Of a stretch of 64,000 nt of DNA, positions 47,042 to 57,340 are shown in pieces (positions within the stretch are counted from its first letter, which is position 1; every line of letters starts with the position of its first letter). The stretch comes from Dastarcus helophoroides (lineage: Eukaryota > Arthropoda > Insecta > Coleoptera > Bothrideridae). The notes under the pieces are model-generated. The model ran no database searches and was not told the origin of the DNA. It saw only the letters and a list, made by a program, of their open reading frames with translations. The translations under genes were made by a program, and so were the position numbers. The stretch is taken from positions 42,831,435 through 42,895,434 of the forward strand of contig CM053325.1 in the NCBI GenBank assembly GCA_028583605.1. The letters are read 5' to 3'.

Positions 47042-47902
47042 CAGGGTAAGTGAAACTCGATGTCTCAGCTCTGTTATAAAAAAAGAAAAAACCATATAAG
47101 AAATCTGAAAAGAGGTTTTTAAATTGGATTGAGTAAGGTCCATTTTAAGCCAAAGTTGCATATTTTTCCATATTTAAAACCTAGTTAGTAAGTAATGACG
47201 TAATTGAATGTTTTTTTCCAGAAATATACGTATATTTTTGCATATTTAAAAATAGCCTATTTAAAAAAAATTGCAAATAAAAAAATATATCTTTTTCGGG
47301 TAAAAAGTTATAAGCAATTTTATTGTAAAAAAAGTATTATCAAAAATTCCTAATTACTACGATTTAAACAAATAGACTTTGGGAATGCAATAAATTTAAC
47401 TAATGGTAGACAAACAATTTTTGTTGCCATTTGACTTTTCGAGCAAACGACATTATTTATTGGTTTATGGGGAATCTCAAAAAACCCTAAAAGAGCAATT
47501 GAATACGCTCTGAGATAACAGGAACATGCTATTTCAGACCTAAAAATATTTAGTAGATTTGTTTCCAAAAGCTGTTTAATTAAATCGTAACGAATGCGAA
47601 TTTTTGATAATATTTTTAATATAAATGTTATTACAGCATTTTAACAGAAAAAAATATAAATTTTTTTATTCCACAATTTGTTTAGAAAATTAGCTCTTTT
47701 TAAACATGCAAAAATAGAGTTATGTTTCTGGAGAAAAAAAGTTTGATGACGTCATTACTTCGGTTTCCAAATATGCAAAGCTATACAGATTTGGTCTTAA
47801 ATGGACCTTATTCAGCTTCAATTAAGAACATCTTTTCAAATTTCTTATATCGTTTTTCCTTTTCTTACAGTTAAGCTGAGACTTTGAGTTTCGCTCACTA
47901 TG
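47042..47902. mobile_element. 861-bp TA-flanked inverted-repeat element
   Basis: CAGGGTAAGTGAAACTCGAT is mirrored by TTGAGTTTCGCTCACTATG, with TA on both sides (47040-47041 and 47903-47904). The inverted similarity covers about 180 bp at each end (TTAAATTGGATTGAGTAAGG against CCTTATTCAGCTTCAATTAA; AGTAATGACGTAAT against GACGTCATTACT). It abuts the preceding fold-back, sharing the GTATAC junction. Confidence 0.8.
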
Positions 47903-48166
47903 TACATAAATTTAGTATTTTATTATTAATTATGCAATTTTAAGAAAATATTGACAATATGTCTACATGTATTCATAATAATTAATGAGAAAATACGGAA
48001 AATTTGATTTAATTAAAGATAATGAAAGGCCGAGCTACCAAAAATTTGGCAAAACGGGTCGAGTATATTCCAAATTAAGAGCCAATAAATTGTCTACGTT
48101 ACGGAGTTCTACATAATTCTGAACATTTTCTTTTGTATCTTGTGGAAACATCCTGATTATAAAAAA

Positions 48167-48272
48167 AATTAAATTACAAATTTTGTCCCCTGAAATCAAG
48201 AAAGATTAAGAAACACAACAAAGGTTGTTCTAACGCATTTATAGCCAAGTTATCATTTTCAGAGAGATACGC
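48167..48272 (-). mobile_element. PLE terminal repeat (copy E), decayed
   Basis: TACAAATTTTGTCCCCTGAA, AAACACAACAAAGGTTG, then a damaged core (GAAA part deleted; CTGAAAATGATAAC), then GAGATAC. It lies 130 bp upstream of, and inverted to, the PLE reverse transcriptase fragment, the same relation as in copy B. Confidence 0.75.
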
Positions 48273-48386
48273 CGAGAAGGTTAGATCAAAGTCAAGGATT
48301 CTCATGAAGAAATTATTCAAATTAGGTGCCCTTAAAGAACATTCTTCTCGAAAAATATTAATATTGTAGAAAACCTCTTGTCATAG

Positions 48387-49150
48387 CATTTTGACAAAGC
48401 TGAATTGAGCCTTTTGAACAAAGTTGTTGTGTCCATTGAGAGCTCCTTGAGTTCCATGGCGGATGACATTAAAAGCTATGTGAGGGAAGCTTGCAGACAA
48501 AAGCTTTCTAGAAATTTAAAAAATGTAAAACCATCACACATAAAGAGCAGAAATATTGTCAAAAGACTGCAAGGAAAAGATTGTTTTTATATAAAGGCAG
48601 ATAATGGTATTAAGTTTGTCATTCTAGATAAAAAGGACTATTACGAACGAGTTGACAAACCCATTAGCAATGGCTTCTTTCAAAAATTGAAGAACCCTTT
48701 AAATAAAATGTTAAGTGGACTGAAAAAATTGCTTCACAAATGTAACAACCTTAATACTCCTATTTTAAAAAGATCCTTTTATGCATCCAACTTTACTGCA
48801 CCTAAATTTTATTATCTTCCAAAAATTCACAAACCTGGAAAAGCGGTGAGACCAATTGTATCAGCTATTGGAGCACAGACCTATAAGTTATCAAAATGGC
48901 TAGTGAAAGAATTCAGCAAATTAGAATTCCAACAACTCACTTTGTCAGTTAAGAATTCCCAAGAGTTTGTGCAGAAAATTCAGAATGAAGAGTTGTTGGA
49001 GGGTGAAATGCTGATTCCTTTTGATGTTTCTCCCCTTTTTCCAAGTGTATCCATAACTCAAACCCTATTATATCTTCAAGAGGTGCTAAAATCTAATAAG
49101 TTATTAGATAATGACTCATTATCTTTGGTGGTTAGTGATGCTTGTCTGTT
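48387..49150 (+). pseudogene. Penelope-like reverse transcriptase, central fragment
   Basis: An open frame with no ATG (the first open codons follow TAG 48384-48386) reads FDKAELSLLNK, then SIESSLSSMADDIKSYV, YIKADNGIKFVILDKKDYY, KFYYLPKIHKPGKAVRPIVS, YKLSKWL, SVKNSQEFV and IPFDVSPLFPSV. This is the order of the PLE N-terminal region and reverse transcriptase motifs up to motif A, which contains the first catalytic Asp (FDV). Homology is lost near 49150. The YxDD motif, thumb and GIY-YIG domain are missing, and about ten residues are absent after SLLNK. A full PLE protein has about 800 residues; this holds about 250. It is not a host gene: telomerase-like RTs lack PKIHKPG. Confidence 0.92.
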
Positions 49151-49405
49151 GTTGTTTATTAGAATTTATTTATTGTTTCATAATCTTGTGCTTCTACCAG
49201 TTTTTATAATTTCATTTTTTAAATAATTACTTATTACTTATGAAAACATAATAAAGTAAGTAACGTTAACCCGAAAAAGTGTTTTTTCTTACTGATGGTT
49301 TCAAATTACGAAACGTTTAGTCACATACCTGAATGAAGTCAAAGATGCAAAAACTACATAAATATGCAATAAAAACTACAGGAGTTAAAATAATGTATGT
49401 AATAA

Positions 49406-49735
49406 GATAACGAAGGCTTCCACGGCCAGAGTCAGTACAGGATATACTTCTTCCGGGATTGGACCGTGTTAAAGAACTACTAAAAGTGTTCGACGTTTCA
49501 CCCACCATCGTAGGGGGCTTTTTCAGGAACAAAGAAATAAAATACAAGGATGGAAAAATGAAAATTGAAAAAAGGGAGCCAATTTCAAAACATCAGAGCG
49601 CGGTAACTCAATATGTCCACCATACCAGAGGCGAAACTCTTCTAAATTGAAAATTTGGTACAAAGGATAAGAAAATTTAGACAGAAGAGCACGGTAACTC
49701 AGTACGTCCACCATACCAGAGGCGAAACTCTTCTT
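49406..49735. mobile_element. Family 2 PLE-like terminal repeat, single arm
   Basis: Copy of the left arm of the 39553 fold-back: GATAACGAAGGCTTCCACGG, the minus-strand core at 49496-49526 (CTGAAAA, stem, GTGAAA), then one full and one partial 90-bp unit ending GGCGAAACTCTTCTT. It is not folded back here. It lies 250 bp after the truncated reverse transcriptase. Confidence 0.8.
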
Positions 49736-50698
49736 ATACATATAATTTATGTACTTGATAATGATCTTAAGAACAGCAAGAGATATTTTGGAGTTCTTAA
49801 CTGCATATTCCCCATCTCCAAAATTTGCAACTTTGCCACAATTTAGTCAATGCTATACCTCTTATCGTTTTCGAAATCTCTCTAGTAAACAATGTATTTA
49901 TTACAGCTTTAATATAAATTTTGTATTTTCCCCACTAAATTGCTATTTTTTTTTAAATTAGAATATGAGTTTAAACTTCAAATTTCTGGAAATACTTAAT
50001 TTATAATTGCAATTTTAATGTTAAGCACATATTTTTAAATCACTTTTTTATGTGATTAAAATAAAGTTTAAACATAGCTCACAACCGGATGACAATGTGA
50101 TTCAATCACAGTAATTATTTGTGAAAATAAAAAAATATTTTTGACAGAAGCACATAACCTAATTTCTAACTTCCAACTGCCGAATTGTGTCCCAATTTTT
50201 GACATATCTTAGCATTAAATGACAGAATATTTAACGGACCAGAATCGTCCTGCCAATTCATATTATTTGGGAAAATATTCCGGAAGTTTTTTTGAAAAAC
50301 TGTCGGTTGCTTTGCAGTATTTGTTGTTGTTTTTGACATATTATGATCACTGCATGTCACTATTGTTGTATTGTCAAAAAAAATCACTATCTCTACTTTG
50401 AGATTCAACTTACGCACGTTGTTAAAAGGAATCTAAAAGAATAAAATAATTTTCCCTATTCTCATACAGATTCCTAATCCCAAAATTTGATATGAATTTT
50501 TAATAGCTATCAAAATAATTGTAAGATTTAAAAGGAAACATTTTCACATTATACTTATTTTTCTGTATCCTCTCTTAAAATTAATGATATTATGGCTTAT
50601 AACAACCTGTTCAGTTATTATAATACACTAGTGAAGGTAGAGACATCAGCAAAATCCATGATGCTGGATTTTTGAATGCAGAATTTTCGAATATAAAT
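49736..50698. other. Unassigned DNA, possibly unique
   Basis: Normal-complexity sequence at 50160-50420 with opposing short frames (60 and 83 codons), neither with a motif or convincing start. No repeats recognised. Confidence 0.4.
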
Positions 50699-50704
50699 TT
50701 TATT
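50699..50704 (-). terminator. AATAAA polyadenylation signal
   Basis: Minus-strand AATAAA downstream of the 77-residue frame, at a normal distance from its stop codon. Confidence 0.4.
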
Positions 50705-50742
50705 GTATACTGACAATTCAATAAATATCCCCTACTGAACAT

Positions 50743-50976
50743 TTACATTTCTGTGTCAAGTTCATCGGAAAATTCATCAAGGTTTTCTTTTGCTTCAATT
50801 TTGGTGTCAACATTGAATGCTTCACACTTAAGGGCACTTTCTTTCCTTGCTTTCATTTTTCGTTCCAGTATATCTGAAGCTATAGCTGTAACTGCTTCAT
50901 AACATCTGTTTTCCTTTTCGTACTCAGCCGCAACAATCTTATCTATACTATTATTATCACTAACGTTTCCCTTCAT
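50743..50976 (-). CDS. Small acidic protein of unknown function, 77 residues
   Basis: ATG at 50976 (context CAAAATGAAG), stop TAA at 50743. The protein is charged and largely helical in appearance, with the block ERKMKARKES in the middle and an acidic tail DEFSDELDTEM. There is no signal peptide, membrane segment or metal-binding pattern. AATAAA lies on the same strand at 50699-50704, about 40 bases past the stop, and CATAAAAAA about 40 bases before the ATG. Base composition is less A/T-extreme than the neighbourhood and the sequence is not repetitive in this window. I do not recognise a family. It could be a genuine single-exon gene, the last exon of a longer one, or chance; the tidy ends make the first two preferable. 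Confidence 0.4.
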   Translation of the reverse strand: MKGNVSDNNSIDKIVAAEYEKENRCYEAVTAIASDILERKMKARKESALKCEAFNVDTKIEAKENLDEFSDELDTEM

Positions 50977-51499
50977 TTTGAAAACACAACCGAAGAACCT
51001 TTCTTTAAATTAACGTTTTTTTATGTCGAATTTAACTGTCACTATACAAACAATTAAAAAATATGTTTTAAGTTGCCTTAGTTATAATCGAAAATAACAG
51101 TCAGTGTGTATTTCCTATTATTCGATAGAACTAATTTGATTTACACCTTACTTTAAACTCAAGTAATCATAATCTGTCCAACTAATTCAGAATTTGATTT
51201 GAGGATTTTCTCGGATTTTCCTTATAGCATCAAGGTAAGTAGATAGTACAAAGTAGAGAGCAGATAAAAAAGTATTAAAATTTTGACCTTTCTGAATTTT
51301 TTTAAGTTTACTCACAAAGGGCAACCCTATTATGCATTTAAAGCACTGCGAGTAGGATGCGGAAATAAAGATAAATGGCGATGAACAGCCCTCTTACCAT
51401 AAATACAATAAATTCGGTAACGAATTAAGAGTTGGGAAGTTCTAAAGGAAAAAGAGTATCCACAGTAGTCCTCATTGTGCCAAGCTGAGTCGCACAGAA
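50977..51499. other. Unassigned DNA
   Basis: Nothing recognisable apart from an isolated acceptor/donor-like pair (TTCCTTATAG ... GTAAGTAG) around 51220-51244, which alone does not support an exon. Confidence 0.35.
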
Positions 51500-52390
51500 T
51501 TACGGACTTTTACTGAAAATGTCGGCTTTCTTCAAAATTTGAACTTTTTTTTTGAAAACTTAAATTATTTTATTATTTACTTTTCTCGAAAATTCCATAG
51601 CTTTTAAAAATTTTGCTTTTTTTGAAACAATCCGATTTTTATTAAAAATTTGGATTCTTTTCAAAATTTGGCCCTTTTCCAAAATGTTGAGTTTTTTTTT
51701 AATCCTGACTTGGCTTTAAAATTTTGAGTTATTCTCAAAATTCTGACTTTCTTTGAAAATTCTGACCCATTTTGACTGTGCACTTTTTTGGAAAATTTCG
51801 AATTTTTTTCAAAACTTGCCATATTCTAAAATTTTGATTTTAAAAATTCCGACGTCTTTCGAGAATTTTGACTTGTTTTAAAAATTTCGACTTTTTCAAA
51901 ATTTGGGCTTTTTTAAAATTTCTTTTCTTTTAAAAGACTTTTCTGTATTTTGGCTTTTTCTGGAAATTTTTACTTTGTTGCAAATTTAGCCTTTTATTTT
52001 AAATTCAACTACATATTTTAAAAATTGTGATTTTACTGAAAATTTTGTTTTAAAAAGGTTTGACTTTTAAAAATTTTATACTCAAAATTTCTACTTTTTT
52101 CAAAATGTTGCTTTTATTTTTTTACATTAAGACTTTTTTGTAAAAGTCATATTTTTGAAAATTTAAATATTTTGTTAACTTGGATTAATTTAAATAACTC
52201 TACTTTCCTGTCAATTGTGGGTTTTCTAAAAATTTTGATTATCTTGTGAAAGTTATGCCCTTTTTTGAAAACATGTATCAACCATTTTTAAAAATGTACA
52301 CTGTTTGAAAATATCGACCCATTACTTAATTTTCGACTTTTTCACGAAGTCTTGAAAATTTTTACCTCTTTTCATTATTGCATATTGTGT
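51500..52390. repeat. Low-complexity TCAAAATTTT tract, T-rich strand
   Basis: The same degenerate motif as elsewhere but with a consistent orientation: TTTTCAAAATTTTGAC-like units over 900 bp on the plus strand, the complement of the 12-13.6 kb tract. Confidence 0.6.
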
Positions 52391-53505
52391 AAGTAAACTA
52401 AGTTTATTTCACTTACTTTAACAGTAACAAACACGCCTAATTTTTTTGTGCCCAGTATCTTTCGAATGATATAAATTTCCCTCCCTTCTTTTATAATAAA
52501 TGCAGAAAAGTCATTTTCGACGTTTACATATAAAAATATAGATAAAAAACAAAGACGGCAAACTGGTTTTATATGCGATTATTTCAACAAGAATTGTGCG
52601 TGGGATCAAGTTTTGAAGAGAACGAAACAAGTTGAAGTATGTTGACGCAAGGTTGGGTCAGTACGGTGAGTGTTTCAAAACATTCCAGCCCAGCTCTAAA
52701 AATTTTTGGTGAGCGATTAAACTTGGGTGTGGTCTTGAATTGTGATAAAATACAACGTTCGCATAAATAACTAAATCATAATAATATTTTGTTACAAAAT
52801 GATCCATAAAATTGGAAATAGCGGATATTGCCCAACAATTTATTCTCAAATGTTTTTGCATTTTCCAATTTATAACTTTTTATTATTAGAGTTGGCTAGA
52901 AAATTAAATTTTATACCAAAAAAGAAATTACTAAGTATTTGTGGAAGTCGTGATTAAGGAGTCTAAAAAAAGAATTATTTTGTAATAAGTCGCGAAGCTT
53001 CTATTGTATTCCGTTAAATCTTAAAGCGATGATTTACCATATCTATTCCAAGACATTTATGTAAGCTTAACTTACAAAGACTCCCACTTGAGGATTTTCA
53101 TAAAGTTGCTAAAACTCCAACGCTGTATGAGGGCAATTTTCCAGTCTGGAATTTTGTGTACAGTTGAGGGCAGCGTTGTCCATTATTTATTTCAGTTGAT
53201 TGTGGCGGACCTGGGTAAACTAATACGGTAAATATATTTCAAAAAAACACACAGGTAATGTGACGTAGATGTATGTTGTTCATATGTACATTTTTTTTAA
53301 ATTCATTTAAAAGCTTTTCATATATTTTTTTTAATGTAAAGTATTTTAAATACCTGATGATTATTTTCATTTTTTTTCAATTTAAATTTATAAGAATTAT
53401 TGTACAAATATTGTAAACGCTCGTCTCTATGGAATCTAACATTTTTTGACATTCGATATTGTGGGCATTTGTCAGTTGGTTATTAAATTAACATTTTATC
53501 GCGCA
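52391..53505. other. Unassigned A/T-rich DNA
   Basis: No supported frame or repeat. Normal complexity at 52.4-53.2 kb; it may be the upstream region of the following gene. Confidence 0.4.
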
Positions 53506-53511
53506 TTTGAT

Positions 53512-53519
53512 TATAAAAA
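53512..53519 (+). promoter_or_regulatory. TATA box candidate
   Basis: TATAAAAA lies 44 bases before the ATG of the 107-residue frame. A start about 30 bases downstream would leave a leader of about 20 nucleotides. Confidence 0.4.
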
Positions 53520-53562
53520 GTTATTTACATTTATTTATATGATTTAAAGATTTTCATTTGCC

Positions 53563-53886
53563 ATGGAAAACGCGTTCTTCATTCCCCATAATGTTACAGA
53601 AAATGATCTAATATTATACTTCGCTGGTCCATGTATAGATAATGCAGTCAGCAGGAGTATATTGAATGAATATTATAAACATAACTTGTGCATGCAGTCC
53701 GTTGAAGCCATAGTTGATGAATTTGCCTTTGAAAGAATAAGAGCCTGCAAAATTTACGGTATCAAGGACGTTCAAATTACTTCTCCAAGAAAGAGGGTCA
53801 GATTGCTGGATAGGAAGAAAACTTCGAAGCAAATATACGAGCTTGATTTCGATGCACTCAAAGCCCTCGCAGGAAAGAAAAAGTAA
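53563..53886 (+). CDS. Unrecognised 107-residue basic-tailed protein
   Basis: ATG at 53563 in a strong context (TTTGCCATGGAA), stop TAA at 53884-53886. The protein starts MENAFFIPHNVTENDLILYF, has Cys at about residues 24, 43 and 62, and ends in a strongly basic half (SPRKRVRLLDRKKTSKQ, then ALAGKKK). The latter resembles a nuclear or nucleic-acid-binding tail. No signal peptide or membrane span is evident. A TATAAAAA box 44 bases upstream and AATAAA 25 bases after the stop, followed by a T/G-rich stretch, make a compact intronless unit of about 400 bp. Composition is clearly less A/T-rich than the flanks, and no other copy lies in the window. I do not recognise the family. Options are a lineage-specific host gene, an old retrocopy, or a gene acquired from a virus; nothing seen here decides among them. 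Confidence 0.6.
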   Translation: MENAFFIPHNVTENDLILYFAGPCIDNAVSRSILNEYYKHNLCMQSVEAIVDEFAFERIRACKIYGIKDVQITSPRKRVRLLDRKKTSKQIYELDFDALKALAGKKK

Positions 53887-53910
53887 AAATCGTTGTAGTT
53901 TTGGGCAAAA

Positions 53911-53916
53911 AATAAA
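53911..53916 (+). terminator. AATAAA polyadenylation signal
   Basis: Lies 25 bases after the stop of the 107-residue frame and is followed within 50 bases by the U/GU-rich stretch TTTCTCTTTTTGTTGATG. Confidence 0.55.
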
Positions 53917-54978
53917 GTTCCAAATTGTTATTATCATTGTATTAAAATGTTTCTCTTTTTGTTGATGCTGATGAATTTATTCGCTAAGAAGTAGATTCCT
54001 AGCTTATTATCGGTTATGTAGGTACATAGGTACATTTACACATATAAATGCCAGTATTATATAAAATATTTTTTCAGTAAGTTTTAAAAATCTTTTTTCT
54101 AATTAAAAAAAATGACAAACTAATCAATTAAAAAGAATCGAACGAATAGTTCATTTTTGTAGTTAAAGAAATTATTTGATAAACATCATAAAAGCATGAC
54201 CAATTTTCTCCCTAAAGTTAAGCAATTATGCAACAGTAGTAAAAGATGAAATTTTTTGAGGTTGTGTTTTTAATTCAAAAATTTTTAATTTTAAAATATA
54301 CAAATAAAACCTATTATCAGGGAAGTGTGAGTATTAGCCCCGATCATTAAACATGGATTCTTGAGTACGTTTCGCATTTCTCTAAGATACATATCTTTAT
54401 GGGATTAAATTTATAAAGGGTGATATCCGACAACTTTGCTCCAAGTCAGTTAAATCTCGAATCAATAAATGCTCATTCTATTTATTCCAGGATCTTTGAA
54501 GCAACCCTATTTACATAGGGACATATTTAGGGATATTGCGTGTTGGAATTTTAAAGCAGTTCGAACCTTTTCAACATTATTGAAAACATTTCAGCATTAT
54601 TAAAATTTCAAGGAGCAAACGGGTCACGCACAAATTTTGCCACTTTAAATATACAATAACTAAGGCCTTAGGTAGGTTTCGAAGGGAAGAGTAAAAATTT
54701 CCATAATTATGAATATTATTTAAATCCCATTCCCATAAATCACAGAAATAATTGAAAGTTTATCCAGAAATCAGGTTACAATCTCATTATAACTTCATAC
54801 TTATGAGAAGAATTTAATTTTGTTAAAGGTGTGATTCTCTTTAATGATTCATACTGACAAGAATCGGCTTAGAATAAATGGTTAATGCATACAAATTAGC
54901 GTTTCTTTATTCAATTTATTGAATATTATTCTAATATCTGGAGTAATTTATAATTTACAATAATCATGTAATGTTTGT
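53917..54978. other. Unassigned intergenic DNA
   Basis: No recognisable feature; A/T-rich with normal complexity. Confidence 0.4.
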
Positions 54979-55148
54979 ACTACATTGCATCAAATTTACA
55001 AATCAGTAATAATGCAAGTACCTATGGCGTTAGTAAAAAAAATATTATTTTAAAAAAACTGTTTTCTGTTTTTTAAAAATAATATTTTATTTACTAAGGC
55101 CATAGGTACTTGCATTGTCACTGATTTGTAAATTTGATTCAATGTAGT
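54979..55148. mobile_element. 170-bp hairpin (MITE-like)
   Basis: Arms of about 70 bp: TACATTGCATCAAATTTACA, GTAATAATGCAAGTACCTAT and GCGTTAGTAAA are mirrored by TTTACTAAGGCCATAGGTAC and AAATTTGATTCAATGTA. The A/T-rich loop is itself partly self-complementary. Confidence 0.8.
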
Positions 55149-56787
55149 TTGTTATTAAAAATTCTGACCATTAGTGCTATTCTGAAAATTTTTCTGTCAG
55201 TAGTTATTTATACAAGTTGGCGCGGGCGCAGAATAGTTCTTTGTTCATTTAAGGATATTTTGCATTTGATCCGAATTCCTGTGGTTTAGGAACGTTTGCC
55301 AAAAGGTTTAAAACTGGTGTGTCTATTGAGAAAAGCAATATTTTTTAAGCAAATCTCCTGTATGTTTAGAGCTAATCCGAGCACATGCTGATTCTGTACA
55401 ACGAACAATAATCTGATAATTTTGAAGGATGTCCCTTTTTCGTAGGATAGCAACAAGACCTTTCTAAAAAGTCAGGCGTTTGATATTTGATTTCAACTGT
55501 TACTTGCTAATCTAATGAGTCACTCAATGTAATACGATTAGCACCAAAATAACTTAACAACAGACGTATTGCATCTCGATTGATAAGTTTTTGTATTTGG
55601 AACCTTTTGTATTCTTCCTTCAATGAAGAGCTTACGCTAATGATGACTTTTCATTCATTATGCTGTTCTGCCCGTGAAGATTGACCCATTCTAACATAAA
55701 ACGTGTTGCTTTAATACAAAAGAAGGCTATACACCAGCGGATTTACTCGATGAATTGGATATGGCTCATATAGTTCTTACCGCGAAAGTAGAGTTCTACG
55801 TCATTAAATATATTTTCCAAATCAATCGGTTCAAGGTCAGATTGGAGAGAAATTCATTGGCGTTTCGTAAAACAGGGGTTTTTGTAATTAACGAAACCAG
55901 CAAATATAAGGCCAAAGTAAGTCAAAGAAGAAGAAGAGGGATGCAAATTAGATTACGCTTCACGTTTTTAATAATTGTTTTCTTAGCATAATGTTTTTTT
56001 ATATTATTACATACTGTACTGAGAGGAAGATTCAGTTGAAGATTTATTATTGGATTTCGAGTCCAAAGAAAATATAGATTATTCCAGAAATTAAATACAG
56101 ATTTGTTTGAGAAACAAGTTTTCCTTTTTAATTGTTAATGATGTTATTATAATTTATTTCGGTTGTATCTACAAGGAATAAGAAATGAAATTCTACTTTT
56201 TGTTATTGCTTGTTAATTATACAGAACATATATAACGTTCTTATGCTTTTCTGGGAGTGTCTTCCGAATTTTTGTACTATTTTTCATAACATCCACCGAA
56301 AAAAATATAAGAAATATTAAATTCTTTAATTATTCTGCTACTATAAAAATGGTTATTTGTATGCGTTTAAAGGCTTAGTCAGCGGTACTCGCAATTTTAG
56401 AAATTGCAATTTTTTAAATGTGTACCATAGAAAATCACCAATATGTAAGTTGTAATTACTTTGTCTTCATCATGGTTTCGTTTTTATCATAGTAAAATCA
56501 TCTAGAGCCCTAGGCATCAAAATTGCCTAATGCCTAAAAAAAGGAACAGAAGAAACTGTTTTCCTTTCAGAAAACTCACATTGTTTCTGCAAAGGTGGTC
56601 GTGTGTAAGTATCTTTCAAGTCAGAGCCTCTATTTTAGAGATTTTTCAAATTTCTCTTGAGTAGTTTTATTTTATTCATTTTCACAGTCTTTTCATTGTC
56701 TTTTTTATTTATCATTTTCTCTGTAAGTTGTGCCAGCAAGATAGCTTTCCAGAGCGTCTCTTTTGAGTGCGACTAATACACAAAGAT
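55149..56787. other. Unassigned intergenic DNA
   Basis: The 78-codon open frame at 55755-55991 begins at TTG, has no motif, and is not called. No repeats recognised. Confidence 0.4.
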
Positions 56788-56948
56788 ATGTTTATCAATA
56801 TTTAATTGTTAAATTTATTTCTGTTCTTACTTCTGTGTCCATAGTTTGCATTTTTTAATAACTTCTATTAGAGAAGGTATTAAAAAATTAACTATGGACG
56901 CAGAGGTAAGACCAGAAATAAATTTAACAATTAAACATTGATAAACAT
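56788..56948. mobile_element. 160-bp hairpin (MITE-like)
   Basis: ATGTTTATCAATATTTAATT, AAATTTATTTCTG and GTCCATAGTT are mirrored by AACTATGGACGCAGAGGTAA, AATAAATTTAACAATTAAAC and ATTGATAAACAT. Arms are about 75 bp and the loop about 10-15 bp. Confidence 0.8.
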
Positions 56949-57340
56949 CTGAATTCAAAAAAGGTGTACGCTTTCAGAAAACGAAGTGTTTGTCTACATA
57001 TCTTGGGAGGAATTTTCACTGCTACTGTCTGTCACTATCACATATAAAACACAATTTTTTGTTATCTTCGAAAATAATGCAGAATATTTAGAATTGAAAC
57101 GTCACATGTCAAAAATGAAAATAAAAGCCCAGGCACACGCTACTGAAATTACATGGATGATTTGTTGTCCTATAGATCTAAATGCGTCTTCGTCTAACCC
57201 ATAACTTCATAAGAAAAACGTATGTTATAGTTATAATGGAGGCTCGGAAGACACACCCTACGTATTTTGGCATTCGATTCTAAAAAAGACCAACGCACTT
57301 GTCTAGCAATTTGCAGGTCGTTTGTAAGTGCAGATGCCGA
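56949..57340. other. Spacer, nothing recognised
   Basis: A 72-codon open frame (56986-57204) has no motif or ATG-supported start and is not called. Confidence 0.4.

Noticed and set aside
48405..49226. The 273-codon frame as an intact host reverse transcriptase-like gene
   Set aside because: No ATG start, ends before the YxDD motif, and the last 25 codons are unrelated flanking sequence. It is a PLE fragment.
51220..51244. A possible 7-base microexon between TTATAG and GTAAGT
   Set aside because: Splice-like strings are common by chance in A/T-rich DNA and no neighbouring exons could be identified.
55755..55991. 78-codon frame with a basic stretch QRRRRG
   Set aside because: TTG start, no motif, no polyadenylation signal in a clear position.
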